NCBI GenBank assembly: GCA_052170555.1
Contig: JBQNAI010000003.1
Location: 124,001 to 188,000 of the forward strand
Direction of reading: 5' to 3'
DNA from: Scybalousia_A sp052170555
GTDB taxonomy: Bacteria; Bacteroidota; Bacteroidia; Bacteroidales; P3
DNA length: 64,000 bases
Shown here: piece by piece, positions 19,762 through 28,430 of the stretch
Layout of the letters: every line of letters starts with the position of its first letter
Position numbering within the stretch: position 1 is the first letter of the stretch
Notes under the pieces: model-generated
Databases searched by the model: none
Told to the model about the DNA's origin: nothing
What the model saw: only the letters and a program-made list of their open reading frames with translations
Made by a program: the position numbers and the translations under genes

Positions 19762-20520
19762 ATGGATAAAGGTATTATAATACATTTACAAAAACTTGCA
19801 TTTAAGTACGAAACAATAGATTTTATACCACAAGATCCCATTAGTTTTCCTTATCATTATAAAGAAAAAAAAGATATCGAAATTGCAGCATTTATTGCTC
19901 AATGGTTGGCATACGGGAAACGAGAGTTGTTTCTAAAAGTTTTGAATTCCCTCTATGAAGAGATAAACGACAGTCCTTATGCATATATTGTAAATAGAGG
20001 ATTTGAAAAATTTAAATCTGATTCTAGCTGTATGTATCGTTTTTATAAGAAAAAGGACTTTTATTCTCTTTGTGAGAGTCTACATAATATATATGCAGTT
20101 GAAGGGAAAGGTGAAATGTCTATGGAAGAGGTGTTACACAAGCACCTAAAAAATAATAAAACTATTGATTGCCTAATAGTTATTCAAACTATTCAAAAAT
20201 TTTTCTTGGATGTTAAAGGAATACCTAAGGATACTAAATCTTCATGCAAAAGACTTTGTATGTTCTTACGGTGGATGGTTAGAAAAAATTCACCGGTGGA
20301 TTTTGGAATATGGAACCTTATTTCTCCACAACAATTGATTATTCCATTAGATGTTCACGTGTTCAGACAAAGTAAAAACCTATATTTGACAAAAAGAAAT
20401 GATACCTCCATAAAAACCGCTCTTGAAATAACTTCTAATCTAAAAAAAGTCTTCCCATTTGATCCTACAAAAGTAGATTTTGCCCTATTTAGTTTAGGTG
20501 TCAATAGTATTGATAAATAG
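19762..20520 (+). CDS. TIGR02757 (DUF2400) family protein
   Basis: A 252-residue cytoplasmic protein of the TIGR02757/DUF2400 family. Recognisable family segments are DIEIAAFIAQWLAYGKRE near the N-terminus, CKRLCMFLRWMVRK in the middle, and IPLDVHVFRQSKNL with VDFALFSLGVN near the C-terminus. Its biochemical function is not established. Length is normal. It lies 24 nt after the GH3/beta-lactamase gene and may be cotranscribed. It ends in a convergent intergenic region. Confidence 0.85.
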   Translation: MDKGIIIHLQKLAFKYETIDFIPQDPISFPYHYKEKKDIEIAAFIAQWLAYGKRELFLKVLNSLYEEINDSPYAYIVNRGFEKFKSDSSCMYRFYKKKDFYSLCESLHNIYAVEGKGEMSMEEVLHKHLKNNKTIDCLIVIQTIQKFFLDVKGIPKDTKSSCKRLCMFLRWMVRKNSPVDFGIWNLISPQQLIIPLDVHVFRQSKNLYLTKRNDTSIKTALEITSNLKKVFPFDPTKVDFALFSLGVNSIDK

Positions 20521-20834
20521 TAAACAATAGTACTATATTATAATCCGAAAAAGATAACAACTCAAATGTAATATAATCCTTCTTCTAAAACTCTAAATTT
20601 CTTTTCATCATAATTGTTTACTAACTTCAAAAAAAGATTTATTAATGTCCCACTTCAATTTATTAATATCAAGAAACAATTTATTAATTATACGTTTTCA
20701 ACAATCCAATATAAAATTGACATTTGTAAAAGGTAACAAGAAAACACTAATATTAAAAACTCAATTTTTTAATATCAGTGGTAACTATATAAATAAATAG
20801 TTCTATACAAAATATTGAATATTTTATAAACTTT
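20521..20834. other. Convergent intergenic region
   Basis: 314 bp between two converging genes. It contains repeat array 5 (20618-20680) and a weak hairpin near 20789-20808. Nothing else is seen. Confidence 0.6.
20618..20680 (-). repeat. 21-bp modular repeat array 5 (3 units)
   Basis: Units 20618-20638, 20639-20659 (core GAAGTGG on the minus strand) and 20660-20680 (core GTTTCTT), all read on the minus strand. The constant parts are close to GACATTAATAA. It lies between convergent genes. Confidence 0.75.
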
Positions 20835-21674
20835 CTATTTGCAATGATATTCTATCAATGCCTCCATAGGTGCTTTAATTACCTTATTAACAGACATATC
20901 ATACTTTCTAGCGACATCTCTAAATACCTCTTGTGCATAATATCCAACACTACCAACAACATTGATAGGTTGTTGATTATAATCCGTATATTGAGTTACT
21001 TGCATCTTGAAGAAATTATCAAATGCTTCTTCTATCAACTTGTAACAATAAGCATCTTTCTGCCTGACTATAGCAAATTTAGCAAATGATGCCAAATAAT
21101 AATTAGGGACTTCGCCTTGATATAGGTGATTCAAAAAATCAGCCTCTTGTCCTGGATTTTCATTTCTAAATTCTAACTCCAAATTTTTAGGAAACTGTCC
21201 TCTAAGGTAATTTCTCAATACAAGTTTGCCAATGTTTGTCCCTGCACCCTCATCACATAGCACATAACCTAAGGAAGGTAAGTTCTCCGTAATCCTTTCG
21301 CCATCATAAAGACATGAATTAGAGCCTGTGCCCAATATGGCAGCCACGCCACTTTCATGACCACAAGTAGCACGTGCAGCACCTAACAAATCATCCTCAA
21401 TATGTATTATACAGTTGCATAGATACTGCCCAAAAATTTGTTTCATCTCTTCCTTCTTTTGTAGAGTAGAACAACCACTCCCATAGAAAAACATCTCCTC
21501 AATATCATTGTTCAGTAAATTTGGCACAACATTAGTTTTGATTTCATTATGTAAATTTTCTTTAGTAATATTATATGGATTCATACCAACAGATCTAAAT
21601 CTTAACTGATTACCTTGTTTGTCCATACAACACCAATCAACTTTCGTTGATCCACTATCTGCTAATAATAACAT
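20835..21674 (-). CDS. BadF/BadG-family sugar kinase (N-acetylglucosamine kinase-like)
   Basis: A 279-residue member of the BadF/BadG/BcrA/BcrD ASKHA ATPase family, to which N-acetylglucosamine kinases belong. The phosphate 1 motif is LLADSGSTKVDW at the N-terminus; GTGSNSCLYDG and LCDEGAGTNIGK follow in the middle. It likely phosphorylates an amino sugar with ATP in the cytoplasm. It lies one gene away from the NagZ-like GH3 fusion, on the opposite strand, which fits a shared role in wall-sugar recycling. That link is inference. About 280 residues is the usual length for Bacteroidota members. Confidence 0.88.
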   Translation of the reverse strand: MLLLADSGSTKVDWCCMDKQGNQLRFRSVGMNPYNITKENLHNEIKTNVVPNLLNNDIEEMFFYGSGCSTLQKKEEMKQIFGQYLCNCIIHIEDDLLGAARATCGHESGVAAILGTGSNSCLYDGERITENLPSLGYVLCDEGAGTNIGKLVLRNYLRGQFPKNLELEFRNENPGQEADFLNHLYQGEVPNYYLASFAKFAIVRQKDAYCYKLIEEAFDNFFKMQVTQYTDYNQQPINVVGSVGYYAQEVFRDVARKYDMSVNKVIKAPMEALIEYHCK

Positions 21675-21897
21675 CTTTTGTATACAAATTTTCTAACTTT
21701 AAAAACTTCTTCTTGTTTTTCAGTGATAACACTTTTGTTAATTGTTTTTTTTAACAACCACTTCTTTATCTCTTTTTATAAAAAAAGTAAAATATATTCC
21801 TTTGGTGCTTACTTGTAAATTCTTTGTTAGTTCGCTTCCGAATATCTCCCTCTTTAAAAATCCCAAATATCCGAATATTCCGACTAGCAGGCTTTAT
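21675..21897. other. Intergenic stretch, nothing recognised
   Basis: About 220 bp upstream of the sugar kinase and after the methyltransferase remnant. The missing C-terminal part of that methyltransferase is not visible here. No -7 box could be assigned with confidence. Confidence 0.4.
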
Positions 21898-22249
21898 TTA
21901 TAATCTAATGTAAAGGAGAGGAAGACCTATTGTATTACAAAAACGAACAATCTGCTCTCTAATAAGAATAAGTTTGTATATGAAATAATTAATATCCCTT
22001 GCAAATAGAACCGTTACACTAACACTCAGACAACATCTATTATGTAATATCCCGAGACAGTCTTTCCAAACAAGATTTAACTTATTAATTACATTCCTTA
22101 TATGAATCATTAAAACCTATCTATTGTTTTATAGCATAATCTTTCAATTGCCAATAAGGAGAAGAAACAACAATCAAATGAATAGAGTTGCCCTCAATCA
22201 AAGACGTATTTCTACTATCATCATTTATGAATATATAAGTTGTTTTCAT
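21898..22249 (-). pseudogene. Decayed adenine/N4 DNA methyltransferase remnant
   Basis: Read on the minus strand from the ATG at 22249, the first 42 codons give a DNA methyltransferase N-terminus: INDDSRNTSLIEGNSIHLIV, then SSPYWQLKDY. This is motif IV, with the usual SPPYW changed to SSPYW. A TAG stop at about 22122 interrupts it. The frame continues as IGFNDSYKEC, then a frameshift leads to NKLNLVWKDCLGILHNRC and FARDINYFIYKL with ILIREQIVRFCNTIGL. Those match, in the same order, conserved segments of site-specific (DpnIIA/TaqI-like) amino methyltransferases. The expected following segment and whole C-terminus are absent. The gene is dead. Confidence 0.75.
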
Positions 22250-22264
22250 TATAAATTTGAAATA

Positions 22265-22297
22265 AAGTCCCTATTCATTCCAGATAAATAGGGACTT
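22265..22297 (-). terminator. Intrinsic terminator of the T9SS cargo gene
   Basis: A perfect 11-bp stem, AAGTCCCTATT (22265-22275) with AATAGGGACTT (22287-22297), followed on the minus strand by the T-rich TTATTTC. It lies 17 bp downstream of the stop codon at 22314. Confidence 0.75.
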
Positions 22298-22313
22298 GCA
22301 TAGAATTAATTAA

Positions 22314-23105
22314 TTATTGTTTTACAAATTTTTTTACTATAGTTTCTCCTTCTGTGATTATACTAACATAATATATACCATTATCTAACGAGGATAAGTC
22401 TATAACATTGGTATTAGCCTTTTCAGACAAAACTGTCTGTCCTAAAATGTTAATTATTTCTACTTTTTCTACTTTTTTTGAATAATTAACCATTAAAAAA
22501 CTACTTGTAGGATTTGGGAACAACGTTATCTCTGTATTACTTTCAGAATTTTTTACCATCTCTTCCAATGAAGATAATCCTTTATCACCAGCCTTTATTG
22601 GAGTATTAGGTTTTGATTGGTATGCATAGCCATAAAGGGTTATAGCCGTTAATGTAACCGAAATTTTTGCCCAACCATAATGTATTGAATTTCCTATTTT
22701 AAATCTAAATCCAACATAACCAGTCTTCCCTACCAAAGCTTGATAATCGGAAGACAACAACACATTAAAATAAGGAGCACCATCAGTAGAACCAAAATAA
22801 GTCAAAGTACCATCAATCATAGTATTTTCAGTAAGTAAGTTGACATTTGCATTATATTCTGCTGACGTGGAGACGACTTCACTACCTTCAGTAAAACAAC
22901 CAAAGAAAGTAACTTCTTGAGGAGAGATTGCATAGTAATTCTGAATTATAAATTCAGGAATAGTTCCATTAAAATGAAACTCATACTCTATATGATTCGC
23001 ATCAAGAATAGTAGGAGATGACTCAAAGTCAGTGTAAACAATTTGCGATTTTACATTCGCACACATCACCGTCAATACGGCAATAAATAATACTAATTTT
23101 TTCAT
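22314..23105 (-). CDS. Secreted protein with T9SS C-terminal sorting domain
   Basis: A 263-residue protein with an N-terminal signal peptide (ending NVKSQ) and a C-terminal type A T9SS sorting domain from about residue 190: LFPNPTSSFLMVNY, VEIINILGQTV and GIYYVSIITEGETIVKKFVK. It should cross the outer membrane through the type IX system and be retained on the surface or released. The central domain contains GYVGFRFKIGNSIHYGWAKI, a segment often seen in Bacteroidota surface proteins of unknown function. Promoter and terminator bracket this gene alone. A small GC-rich hairpin lies in its 5' leader. Confidence 0.85.
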   Translation of the reverse strand: MKKLVLFIAVLTVMCANVKSQIVYTDFESSPTILDANHIEYEFHFNGTIPEFIIQNYYAISPQEVTFFGCFTEGSEVVSTSAEYNANVNLLTENTMIDGTLTYFGSTDGAPYFNVLLSSDYQALVGKTGYVGFRFKIGNSIHYGWAKISVTLTAITLYGYAYQSKPNTPIKAGDKGLSSLEEMVKNSESNTEITLFPNPTSSFLMVNYSKKVEKVEIINILGQTVLSEKANTNVIDLSSLDNGIYYVSIITEGETIVKKFVKQ

Positions 23106-23127
23106 TGTGTTTATTTTTTTATAGTCA

Positions 23128-23157
23128 GAGGGTACAAAAAGATTATTGTAATCCCTC
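23128..23157 (-). promoter_or_regulatory. 5' leader hairpin of the T9SS cargo gene
   Basis: GAGGG (23128-23132) pairs with CCCTC (23153-23157) around an AT-rich loop, between the -7 box and the start codon at 23105. It could stabilise the message or modulate translation. No known riboswitch class is recognised. Confidence 0.3.
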
Positions 23158-23160
23158 CGA

Positions 23161-23168
23161 CAAAGTTA
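23161..23168 (-). promoter_or_regulatory. -7 promoter box for the T9SS cargo gene
   Basis: On the minus strand this reads TAACTTTG, giving a leader of about 50 nt to the start at 23105. Confidence 0.5.
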
Positions 23169-23182
23169 ATAATATATGTGAT

Positions 23183-24394
23183 TTATTTGATAAATCCTAA
23201 TTCCTTCAAAGCCTCTTCTATTTTCTGGAAAGTCATTTCCATATCATTGTCAAGTCCCACAGAGTATCTTACAAGTCCTTCACTCATTCCCATTTTCTTT
23301 TGTACATCCTCGGGAACTTCACTTGAAGTAGATTTGCCAGAACAAGAAAATAATGTACGGAAATAACCTAAAGATACAGCCAAGTAACCAACACCTTTCT
23401 GTTGCATTGATTCCATGAAAGCATTTGCTCTATCAGCTGTTCCCAGGTCAATAGCTATCATACCACCAAAACCAAACTGTTCATTATATTCTTCAAGCAT
23501 TAAGTTATGATCAATATGTTCTTCAAGTCCTGGATAATTTGCTTTTATACCTATTGAATTGAAACGTTTAGCTAAGTACATTGCATTTTCAGAATGTTTC
23601 TTCATACGAATATGCAAGTCATACAAATTCTTCAATATGGAAGTAGAACGGAATGAATCTAGAACAGGTCCAAGCAACATAGCTGTTCCATTATTAACAT
23701 CAATCAAATTGTTTATAAATTCTGCATCTGCACATATAGCACCTGCAACACAGTCATTTTTCCCATTAACGTATTTTGTCATTGAGTAAACCACTATGTG
23801 TGCTCCCAACTTGTAAGGAGAGAATACCATAGGTGTAAAAGTATTATCAATAACCAATTTAGCACCTTTTTCATCTGCTATCTTTCTTAACTCTGGAACA
23901 TTTGCTATTCTCAATAAAGGATTAGACATTGTTTCTGTGTAAATAACTTTTGTATTAGGTTTGCATGCAGCTTTAACCTCTTCCAAATTAGTTGTATCCA
24001 CAAAAGTTACTTCAACTCCATATTTAACAATATAGTTTTTCAAAAAAGCAAAAGTTCCGCCGTATACGGTCATAGATGCTACAATATGGTCTCCTGCTTT
24101 TGCCAATTCCATCAAAGTACATGTGATAGCAGCCATACCGGAACCAGTACACCAAGCAGCTTCTGTACCTTCCATAGCAGCCAATGCATTACACAATGAC
24201 AGATTGGAAGGATTCCAGTGACGAGAATAAAGGAAATACCCTTCCGTTTCCCCATGAAATGTATCTGTCATTATTTGCCCTTTCGGGAAACAAAATGTTG
24301 CCGAATCATTTACATTGGGGTTTACTCCTTTTTCAGGAGAGATACCCTGCACATTGTTAATCGCCATTGCAGGATCGAATTTTTCTCTTATCAT
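23183..24394 (-). CDS. PLP-dependent trans-sulfuration enzyme (methionine gamma-lyase/cystathionine lyase type)
   Basis: A 403-residue fold-type I PLP enzyme of the Cys/Met metabolism family. The PLP lysine lies in YSMTKYVNG; the cofactor aspartate is in VIDNTFTPM, and SGMAAITCTL binds the phosphate. The family includes methionine gamma-lyase, cystathionine gamma-synthase and cystathionine lyases. At the position where methionine gamma-lyase has its catalytic cysteine (LYGCTFAF), this protein reads VYGGTFAF. The exact reaction is therefore uncertain, and a lyase or synthase other than classical methionine gamma-lyase is possible. It lies downstream of fabG on the same strand, separated by a repeat array. 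Confidence 0.88.
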   Translation of the reverse strand: MIREKFDPAMAINNVQGISPEKGVNPNVNDSATFCFPKGQIMTDTFHGETEGYFLYSRHWNPSNLSLCNALAAMEGTEAAWCTGSGMAAITCTLMELAKAGDHIVASMTVYGGTFAFLKNYIVKYGVEVTFVDTTNLEEVKAACKPNTKVIYTETMSNPLLRIANVPELRKIADEKGAKLVIDNTFTPMVFSPYKLGAHIVVYSMTKYVNGKNDCVAGAICADAEFINNLIDVNNGTAMLLGPVLDSFRSTSILKNLYDLHIRMKKHSENAMYLAKRFNSIGIKANYPGLEEHIDHNLMLEEYNEQFGFGGMIAIDLGTADRANAFMESMQQKGVGYLAVSLGYFRTLFSCSGKSTSSEVPEDVQKKMGMSEGLVRYSVGLDNDMEMTFQKIEEALKELGFIK

Positions 24395-24451
24395 TTCTTT
24401 ATTTATTTTATATTATTAAAAAATTGTTTACTTGTCTTATTAAAAGAATTA

Positions 24452-24514
24452 AATAAAGTGAGACATTGGACAATTATTTCTTGACATTAGTAATTTTTCT
24501 TTTGAAAAGGATTT
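24452..24514 (+). repeat. 21-bp modular repeat array 6 (3 units)
   Basis: Units 24452-24472 (AAAGTGA core), 24473-24493 (ATTTCTT core with exact GACATTAGTAA) and 24494-24514 (cap-like, TTTTGAAAAGG). Order: G-type, P-type, cap. It lies between fabG and the trans-sulfuration gene. Confidence 0.8.
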
Positions 24515-24578
24515 ATCTAATACCCCAAACAACTAATCAACTACAAATATCGTATTGTTATATCTCTATCATTCTGAT

Positions 24579-25325
24579 TTAACAATTCATTGCTCCACAA
24601 ACATGTATGACTTGACCGCTAACGTAAGAAGAAAGATCACTGCCTAAAAATACTGCAACTTTTGCAACTTCCTCCGGAAGACCACCCCTTTTCATCGGTA
24701 TGGTTGCTTCCCAATTTTTACGTGCATCTTCCGGTATCTGAGCTGTCATGTCTGTTATGATAAATCCCGGAGCAATAGCATTAGAACGAATATTCCTTGA
24801 ACCAAGCTCTTTTGCAATGGATTTGGTAAAACCAATTATCCCGGCTTTGGAGGCAGAATAGTTAGATTGTCCTGCATTACCCGAAACACCTACAACACTA
24901 CTCATATTGATGATAGAGCCTGACTTTTGCTTCAACATATATTTCTGAACAGCGTGAGTAAGATTGAATACGCTTTTTAAATTCACAGCAATAACCATAT
25001 CCCAATCCTTTTCGCTCATACGCATCAATAGATTGTCCCTGGTAATTCCGGCATTATTTACTAAGATATCTATTTTACCAAATTCTTTTACGACCTGTTC
25101 TACTACTCTTTCACTATCCTCAAACGATGAAGCGTTAGAGGCATAGCCAAAAGCATTAACACCTATGGCTTTCAATTCATTTTCCGTCTGAATCATCACC
25201 TCATCACGATTCAAATCAGTAAAAGCAATCTGACATCCTTGTTGTGCATATAACAGTGCTATACTTTTACCAATTCCCTTGGATGCACCAGTTATAAGTG
25301 CGACTTTATTTTCAAGTAACTTCAT
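24579..25325 (-). CDS. fabG: 3-oxoacyl-[acyl-carrier-protein] reductase FabG
   Basis: A 248-residue short-chain dehydrogenase/reductase that reduces 3-oxoacyl-ACP with NADPH in fatty-acid elongation. It shows the cofactor loop TGASKGIG near residue 14, NNAG in the middle, catalytic Ser in NMSSVVG and the YxxxK pair in NYSASKAG. The C-terminal GQVIHVCGAMNC is the usual ending of Bacteroidota FabG, so this is probably the housekeeping copy. A second SDR of this type lies at 39451. It follows a GT2 gene by about 70 bp on the same strand. Confidence 0.92.
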   Translation of the reverse strand: MKLLENKVALITGASKGIGKSIALLYAQQGCQIAFTDLNRDEVMIQTENELKAIGVNAFGYASNASSFEDSERVVEQVVKEFGKIDILVNNAGITRDNLLMRMSEKDWDMVIAVNLKSVFNLTHAVQKYMLKQKSGSIINMSSVVGVSGNAGQSNYSASKAGIIGFTKSIAKELGSRNIRSNAIAPGFIITDMTAQIPEDARKNWEATIPMKRGGLPEEVAKVAVFLGSDLSSYVSGQVIHVCGAMNC

Positions 25326-25398
25326 AACTTTATATTTTTTATTCTTTTTCTTACATTTATCTCTAATTTATTATCACCTACTTTTGTTATGTGATATC

Positions 25399-26151
25399 TT
25401 ACAACTCACCTTTCAATTTAGATTTCAAGAAACGAAAAAACATAAGGAAATTGTAAAATGTAGCTTTCCAAAATCCATAATGGTGAATCATGATTTTATA
25501 ACGTTCCTTATTAGCTTTCTTCATTTGTTCGGTAGAAATACCACCCTTCAGAAACAAGCAATATGTACGCAATGAGTGTCTGATTAACCCAGGATTAGCT
25601 TTCTCTATGACATTCAGCATCCAATCATAATCAGCAGTAATTTTATAACGTGTGTTATAGTAGCCAACAATATCTCTTTTAACTATGAATGCTTGATGAC
25701 AAACTAACATACCCCACTTCAAAGAGTCTTTTGTTAATTTAACCGGAGGAGTTAATCTCCGTTTGCCAACAATTTTACCATTATTGTCTATAATTTTTGT
25801 TTGCCCATAGTAAATATCTTGAAATATATAAGAAGAATCCATTATTTTGGAAAGAGTATTGCTATGTGGTATCCTATCTCCTGCATTTAAAAACCAAACA
25901 TACTCTCCTTCTGCCATATCCAGTCCTTTATTCATGGCATAATACAAACCTTTATCCGGTTCAGACAAAAACTTAGATACAAAATTTCTATTTTGTTCTA
26001 TAATATGTTTTGTTTTGTCAGTAGAATCTCCATCAACAATTATGTATTCTATATTTTTGTATGTTTGATTTCTAACAGAATATATCGTAGCCTCTATTGT
26101 AGTTTCCGCATTATAGCATACTGTAATAATAGATACTAATGGCTGTTTCAT
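25399..26151 (-). CDS. GT2 family glycosyltransferase
   Basis: A 250-residue family-2 glycosyltransferase with a GT-A fold: VSIITVCYNAETTI at the N-terminus, IIVDGDSTDKT, EPDKGLYYAMNKG, and AGDR for the metal/nucleotide site. This subgroup (WcaA-like) usually adds a sugar to O-antigen or other surface glycans at the inner membrane. It follows the GT9 gene by 11 bp and is the third gene of a minus-strand glycan cluster (FkbM, GT9, GT2). The C-terminus is basic. The sugar cannot be predicted. Confidence 0.9.
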   Translation of the reverse strand: MKQPLVSIITVCYNAETTIEATIYSVRNQTYKNIEYIIVDGDSTDKTKHIIEQNRNFVSKFLSEPDKGLYYAMNKGLDMAEGEYVWFLNAGDRIPHSNTLSKIMDSSYIFQDIYYGQTKIIDNNGKIVGKRRLTPPVKLTKDSLKWGMLVCHQAFIVKRDIVGYYNTRYKITADYDWMLNVIEKANPGLIRHSLRTYCLFLKGGISTEQMKKANKERYKIMIHHYGFWKATFYNFLMFFRFLKSKLKGEL

Positions 26152-26162
26152 ATCATTTTAAT

Positions 26163-27377
26163 TTATTTTATATGATTATATTCTCTATTTATATCATCAA
26201 TTCTTCGTAAAACATCATCAACTTCTACATTGCCTACACAGGGCCACGTAGTTATTTTATCCTTTACTTGTTTGCATATATTATGACACCCATAACAACT
26301 CATCTTATGAAAAACTATTTTGGGTAATATTCTATAATCCCGTTCATCTATTCTCTCCGGAGAATAGGGGTGAAATCTCCCCCAATAATTACCGGGAAGT
26401 ATAACCACACTCGGAGTTTTTACCATGGGGGCTATATGTCCTGCACTCGTATCATTAGTAACTATATAGTGAGAATATTTGATTATACTACACAATTCAG
26501 AAAGAGTTGTCTTACCTAACATATTTAGACAATTTTTGTGTATTTTTTTCTCTATTTTTTGCCAAATACTCTTATCTTTTTCGCTACCGCAAACAATAAT
26601 ATTTTCATCTATACTATCAATCAGTGTTGCCCATTTATCTACACTCCATATTCTCCCAATGCTACTCGCACCTATAAACATTATTACATATCTTGGGGGT
26701 AAAACTTCCATTTTGTTTAATTCAAACGGTAACTCCGCTATTGAAGAAACGAAATTCTCGTTTATAGTATTTCTGATAAATTCAGCATTTCTATTCAATT
26801 CCATCTTAACTTTTTTATCTGTCTCTATGAGTTTAGAATACACTCTATCCCCCCTTTGTTTCAATTGCAACGATACACTATTGCATTTTACATAATCAAA
26901 ATTAAATCCCCTCAATTTGCTAATGGTATTAGAATAACTTCCTTGAAAGGCAATTTTTTCAATTGCATTTAAGTTCTTTATAGTAATATCTTGAACAAAA
27001 AACTCTCTGGAATAACAGGAATTAATGATTTTATTAAATTTTCGCCTACATAATTTAGAAAACATTCGTATCCTATAAAGTGGATTAAGCCAAAACTCAT
27101 TTCTATCAAATGGCAATGATATTACCTCATCGAAATATGGAGTTTTTCTAGCAAGTTCTACACAAGAATGGTTACAAAGTAGGATTATTTTTTGTAAAAA
27201 ATGTTTTCTATACTCTCTTGCACTATCCAAAAATAAAAGGAAATCACCAATATTGTCTGTCCTTACTAATAATATGGAATTTTCCTCTTTACAAGTGAAG
27301 AGCCTTGTAAATAAAAACTCAATTTTATAGTAACAAATCAAACAATAAAACAATGATTTCTTCATAATCCAATCCAA
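26163..27377 (-). CDS. GT9 family (heptosyltransferase-like) glycosyltransferase
   Basis: A 404-residue family-9 glycosyltransferase related to ADP-heptose:LPS heptosyltransferases. The N-terminal domain has ILLVRTDNIGDFLLFLDSAR. The C-terminal donor-binding domain contains VTNDTSAGHIAPMVKTPSVV followed by GNYWGRFHPYSPE. It likely extends the LPS core or another surface glycan. An alternative start (MKKSLFY) lies at 27365. The gene begins 5 bp after the FkbM stop and ends 11 bp before the GT2 gene, so the three form one operon. Confidence 0.88.
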   Translation of the reverse strand: MDWIMKKSLFYCLICYYKIEFLFTRLFTCKEENSILLVRTDNIGDFLLFLDSAREYRKHFLQKIILLCNHSCVELARKTPYFDEVISLPFDRNEFWLNPLYRIRMFSKLCRRKFNKIINSCYSREFFVQDITIKNLNAIEKIAFQGSYSNTISKLRGFNFDYVKCNSVSLQLKQRGDRVYSKLIETDKKVKMELNRNAEFIRNTINENFVSSIAELPFELNKMEVLPPRYVIMFIGASSIGRIWSVDKWATLIDSIDENIIVCGSEKDKSIWQKIEKKIHKNCLNMLGKTTLSELCSIIKYSHYIVTNDTSAGHIAPMVKTPSVVILPGNYWGRFHPYSPERIDERDYRILPKIVFHKMSCYGCHNICKQVKDKITTWPCVGNVEVDDVLRRIDDINREYNHIK

Positions 27378-27382
27378 TAATA

Positions 27383-28297
27383 CTAATTGTGGAAAAGACT
27401 CATTTCTTTTGTTATTACTTTCTCATACAAGCTTTCATCTTCCTTATGAAAAAGACAAATATCGTAGTAATGAAATGCACCCTTTTTATTCTTAATATAT
27501 GCATCCAATTGCTTTAACTTCGTAATATCTGACACTATATCCAAAGATATTAACAACCTACCATAATTATCGTAAATAATAGCATTATTGTATCCAACTT
27601 TTGCAAGCATATCAAAAGTAGAAAAACCATCATCATTAACCATATCCAAATATTCCCTATCATACTCAAAAAATAGTACTGGTTTTGACTCAGAAATAAA
27701 ATTCTTCCCTCCTCTAATAATTTTGAAGTCATAGCCGTCAGTATCTATTTTTAAAAACTTCACCTTCTTTATCTCTCTATTTTCAACCACAACTTCATCT
27801 AAGGTTTTGATCTGTATATCACCTTGAGATGTTGTATCTATTCTTAATGTCCCATTATTTTTTACGACATTCCTTTTATTTTCCGTACTCTCTCCTAAGA
27901 AAGTTTCGAATAAGACCACATTATTCATCAATGAGGTATTTTTTCTGAAATACTTTATATATTCTTTTTCTCCCTCAAAACAATAAATCTTCATCGGTTT
28001 GATGGCAACAGAATTAATAAACGCAACAGAATCTCCAATATTTGCACCAATATCTATAACTTCCAAATCATCTATATGATTCGATACTATATCTACCAAC
28101 CTTTGCAAATTACGTGAATAATATTTGAATTGTTTAAGATTCTTAGCTAGTGGATGTGTGGAAGGAGAACATAATCTATAATTACCAACAATAAAAGTCC
28201 TATTTTTAAAAAATCCTCTTACCTTAATTCCTCTCTCCAACTTAACCATTCTAAATCCTAACGGTCGTAATGCTTTATTTACTATCAAGTCTAACAT
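27383..28297 (-). CDS. FkbM family methyltransferase
   Basis: A 304-residue SAM-dependent methyltransferase of the FkbM family. The SAM-binding segment VIDIGANIGDSVAF lies near residue 95; later FLKIDTDGYDFKII and VLFFEYDREY are family hallmarks. Members often O-methylate sugars in surface polysaccharides, which fits its position as first gene of the FkbM-GT9-GT2 operon. It has a -7 promoter box about 25 nt upstream. Confidence 0.88.
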   Translation of the reverse strand: MLDLIVNKALRPLGFRMVKLERGIKVRGFFKNRTFIVGNYRLCSPSTHPLAKNLKQFKYYSRNLQRLVDIVSNHIDDLEVIDIGANIGDSVAFINSVAIKPMKIYCFEGEKEYIKYFRKNTSLMNNVVLFETFLGESTENKRNVVKNNGTLRIDTTSQGDIQIKTLDEVVVENREIKKVKFLKIDTDGYDFKIIRGGKNFISESKPVLFFEYDREYLDMVNDDGFSTFDMLAKVGYNNAIIYDNYGRLLISLDIVSDITKLKQLDAYIKNKKGAFHYYDICLFHKEDESLYEKVITKEMSLFHN

Positions 28298-28321
28298 GGT
28301 ATTTCTTCAAAATTCGTTTTG

Positions 28322-28329
28322 CAAAGTTA
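28322..28329 (-). promoter_or_regulatory. -7 promoter box of the FkbM-GT9-GT2 operon
   Basis: On the minus strand this reads TAACTTTG followed by C, with a leader of about 20 nt. Confidence 0.6.
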
Positions 28330-28430
28330 ATAAAAAATAATTATTTTTCAGTATTCTCTTATAAAATCTTAATATTAATTTATTTATCTATAAATAAATG
28401 TTCGTACGATAAAAAATTATACTCACCTAT

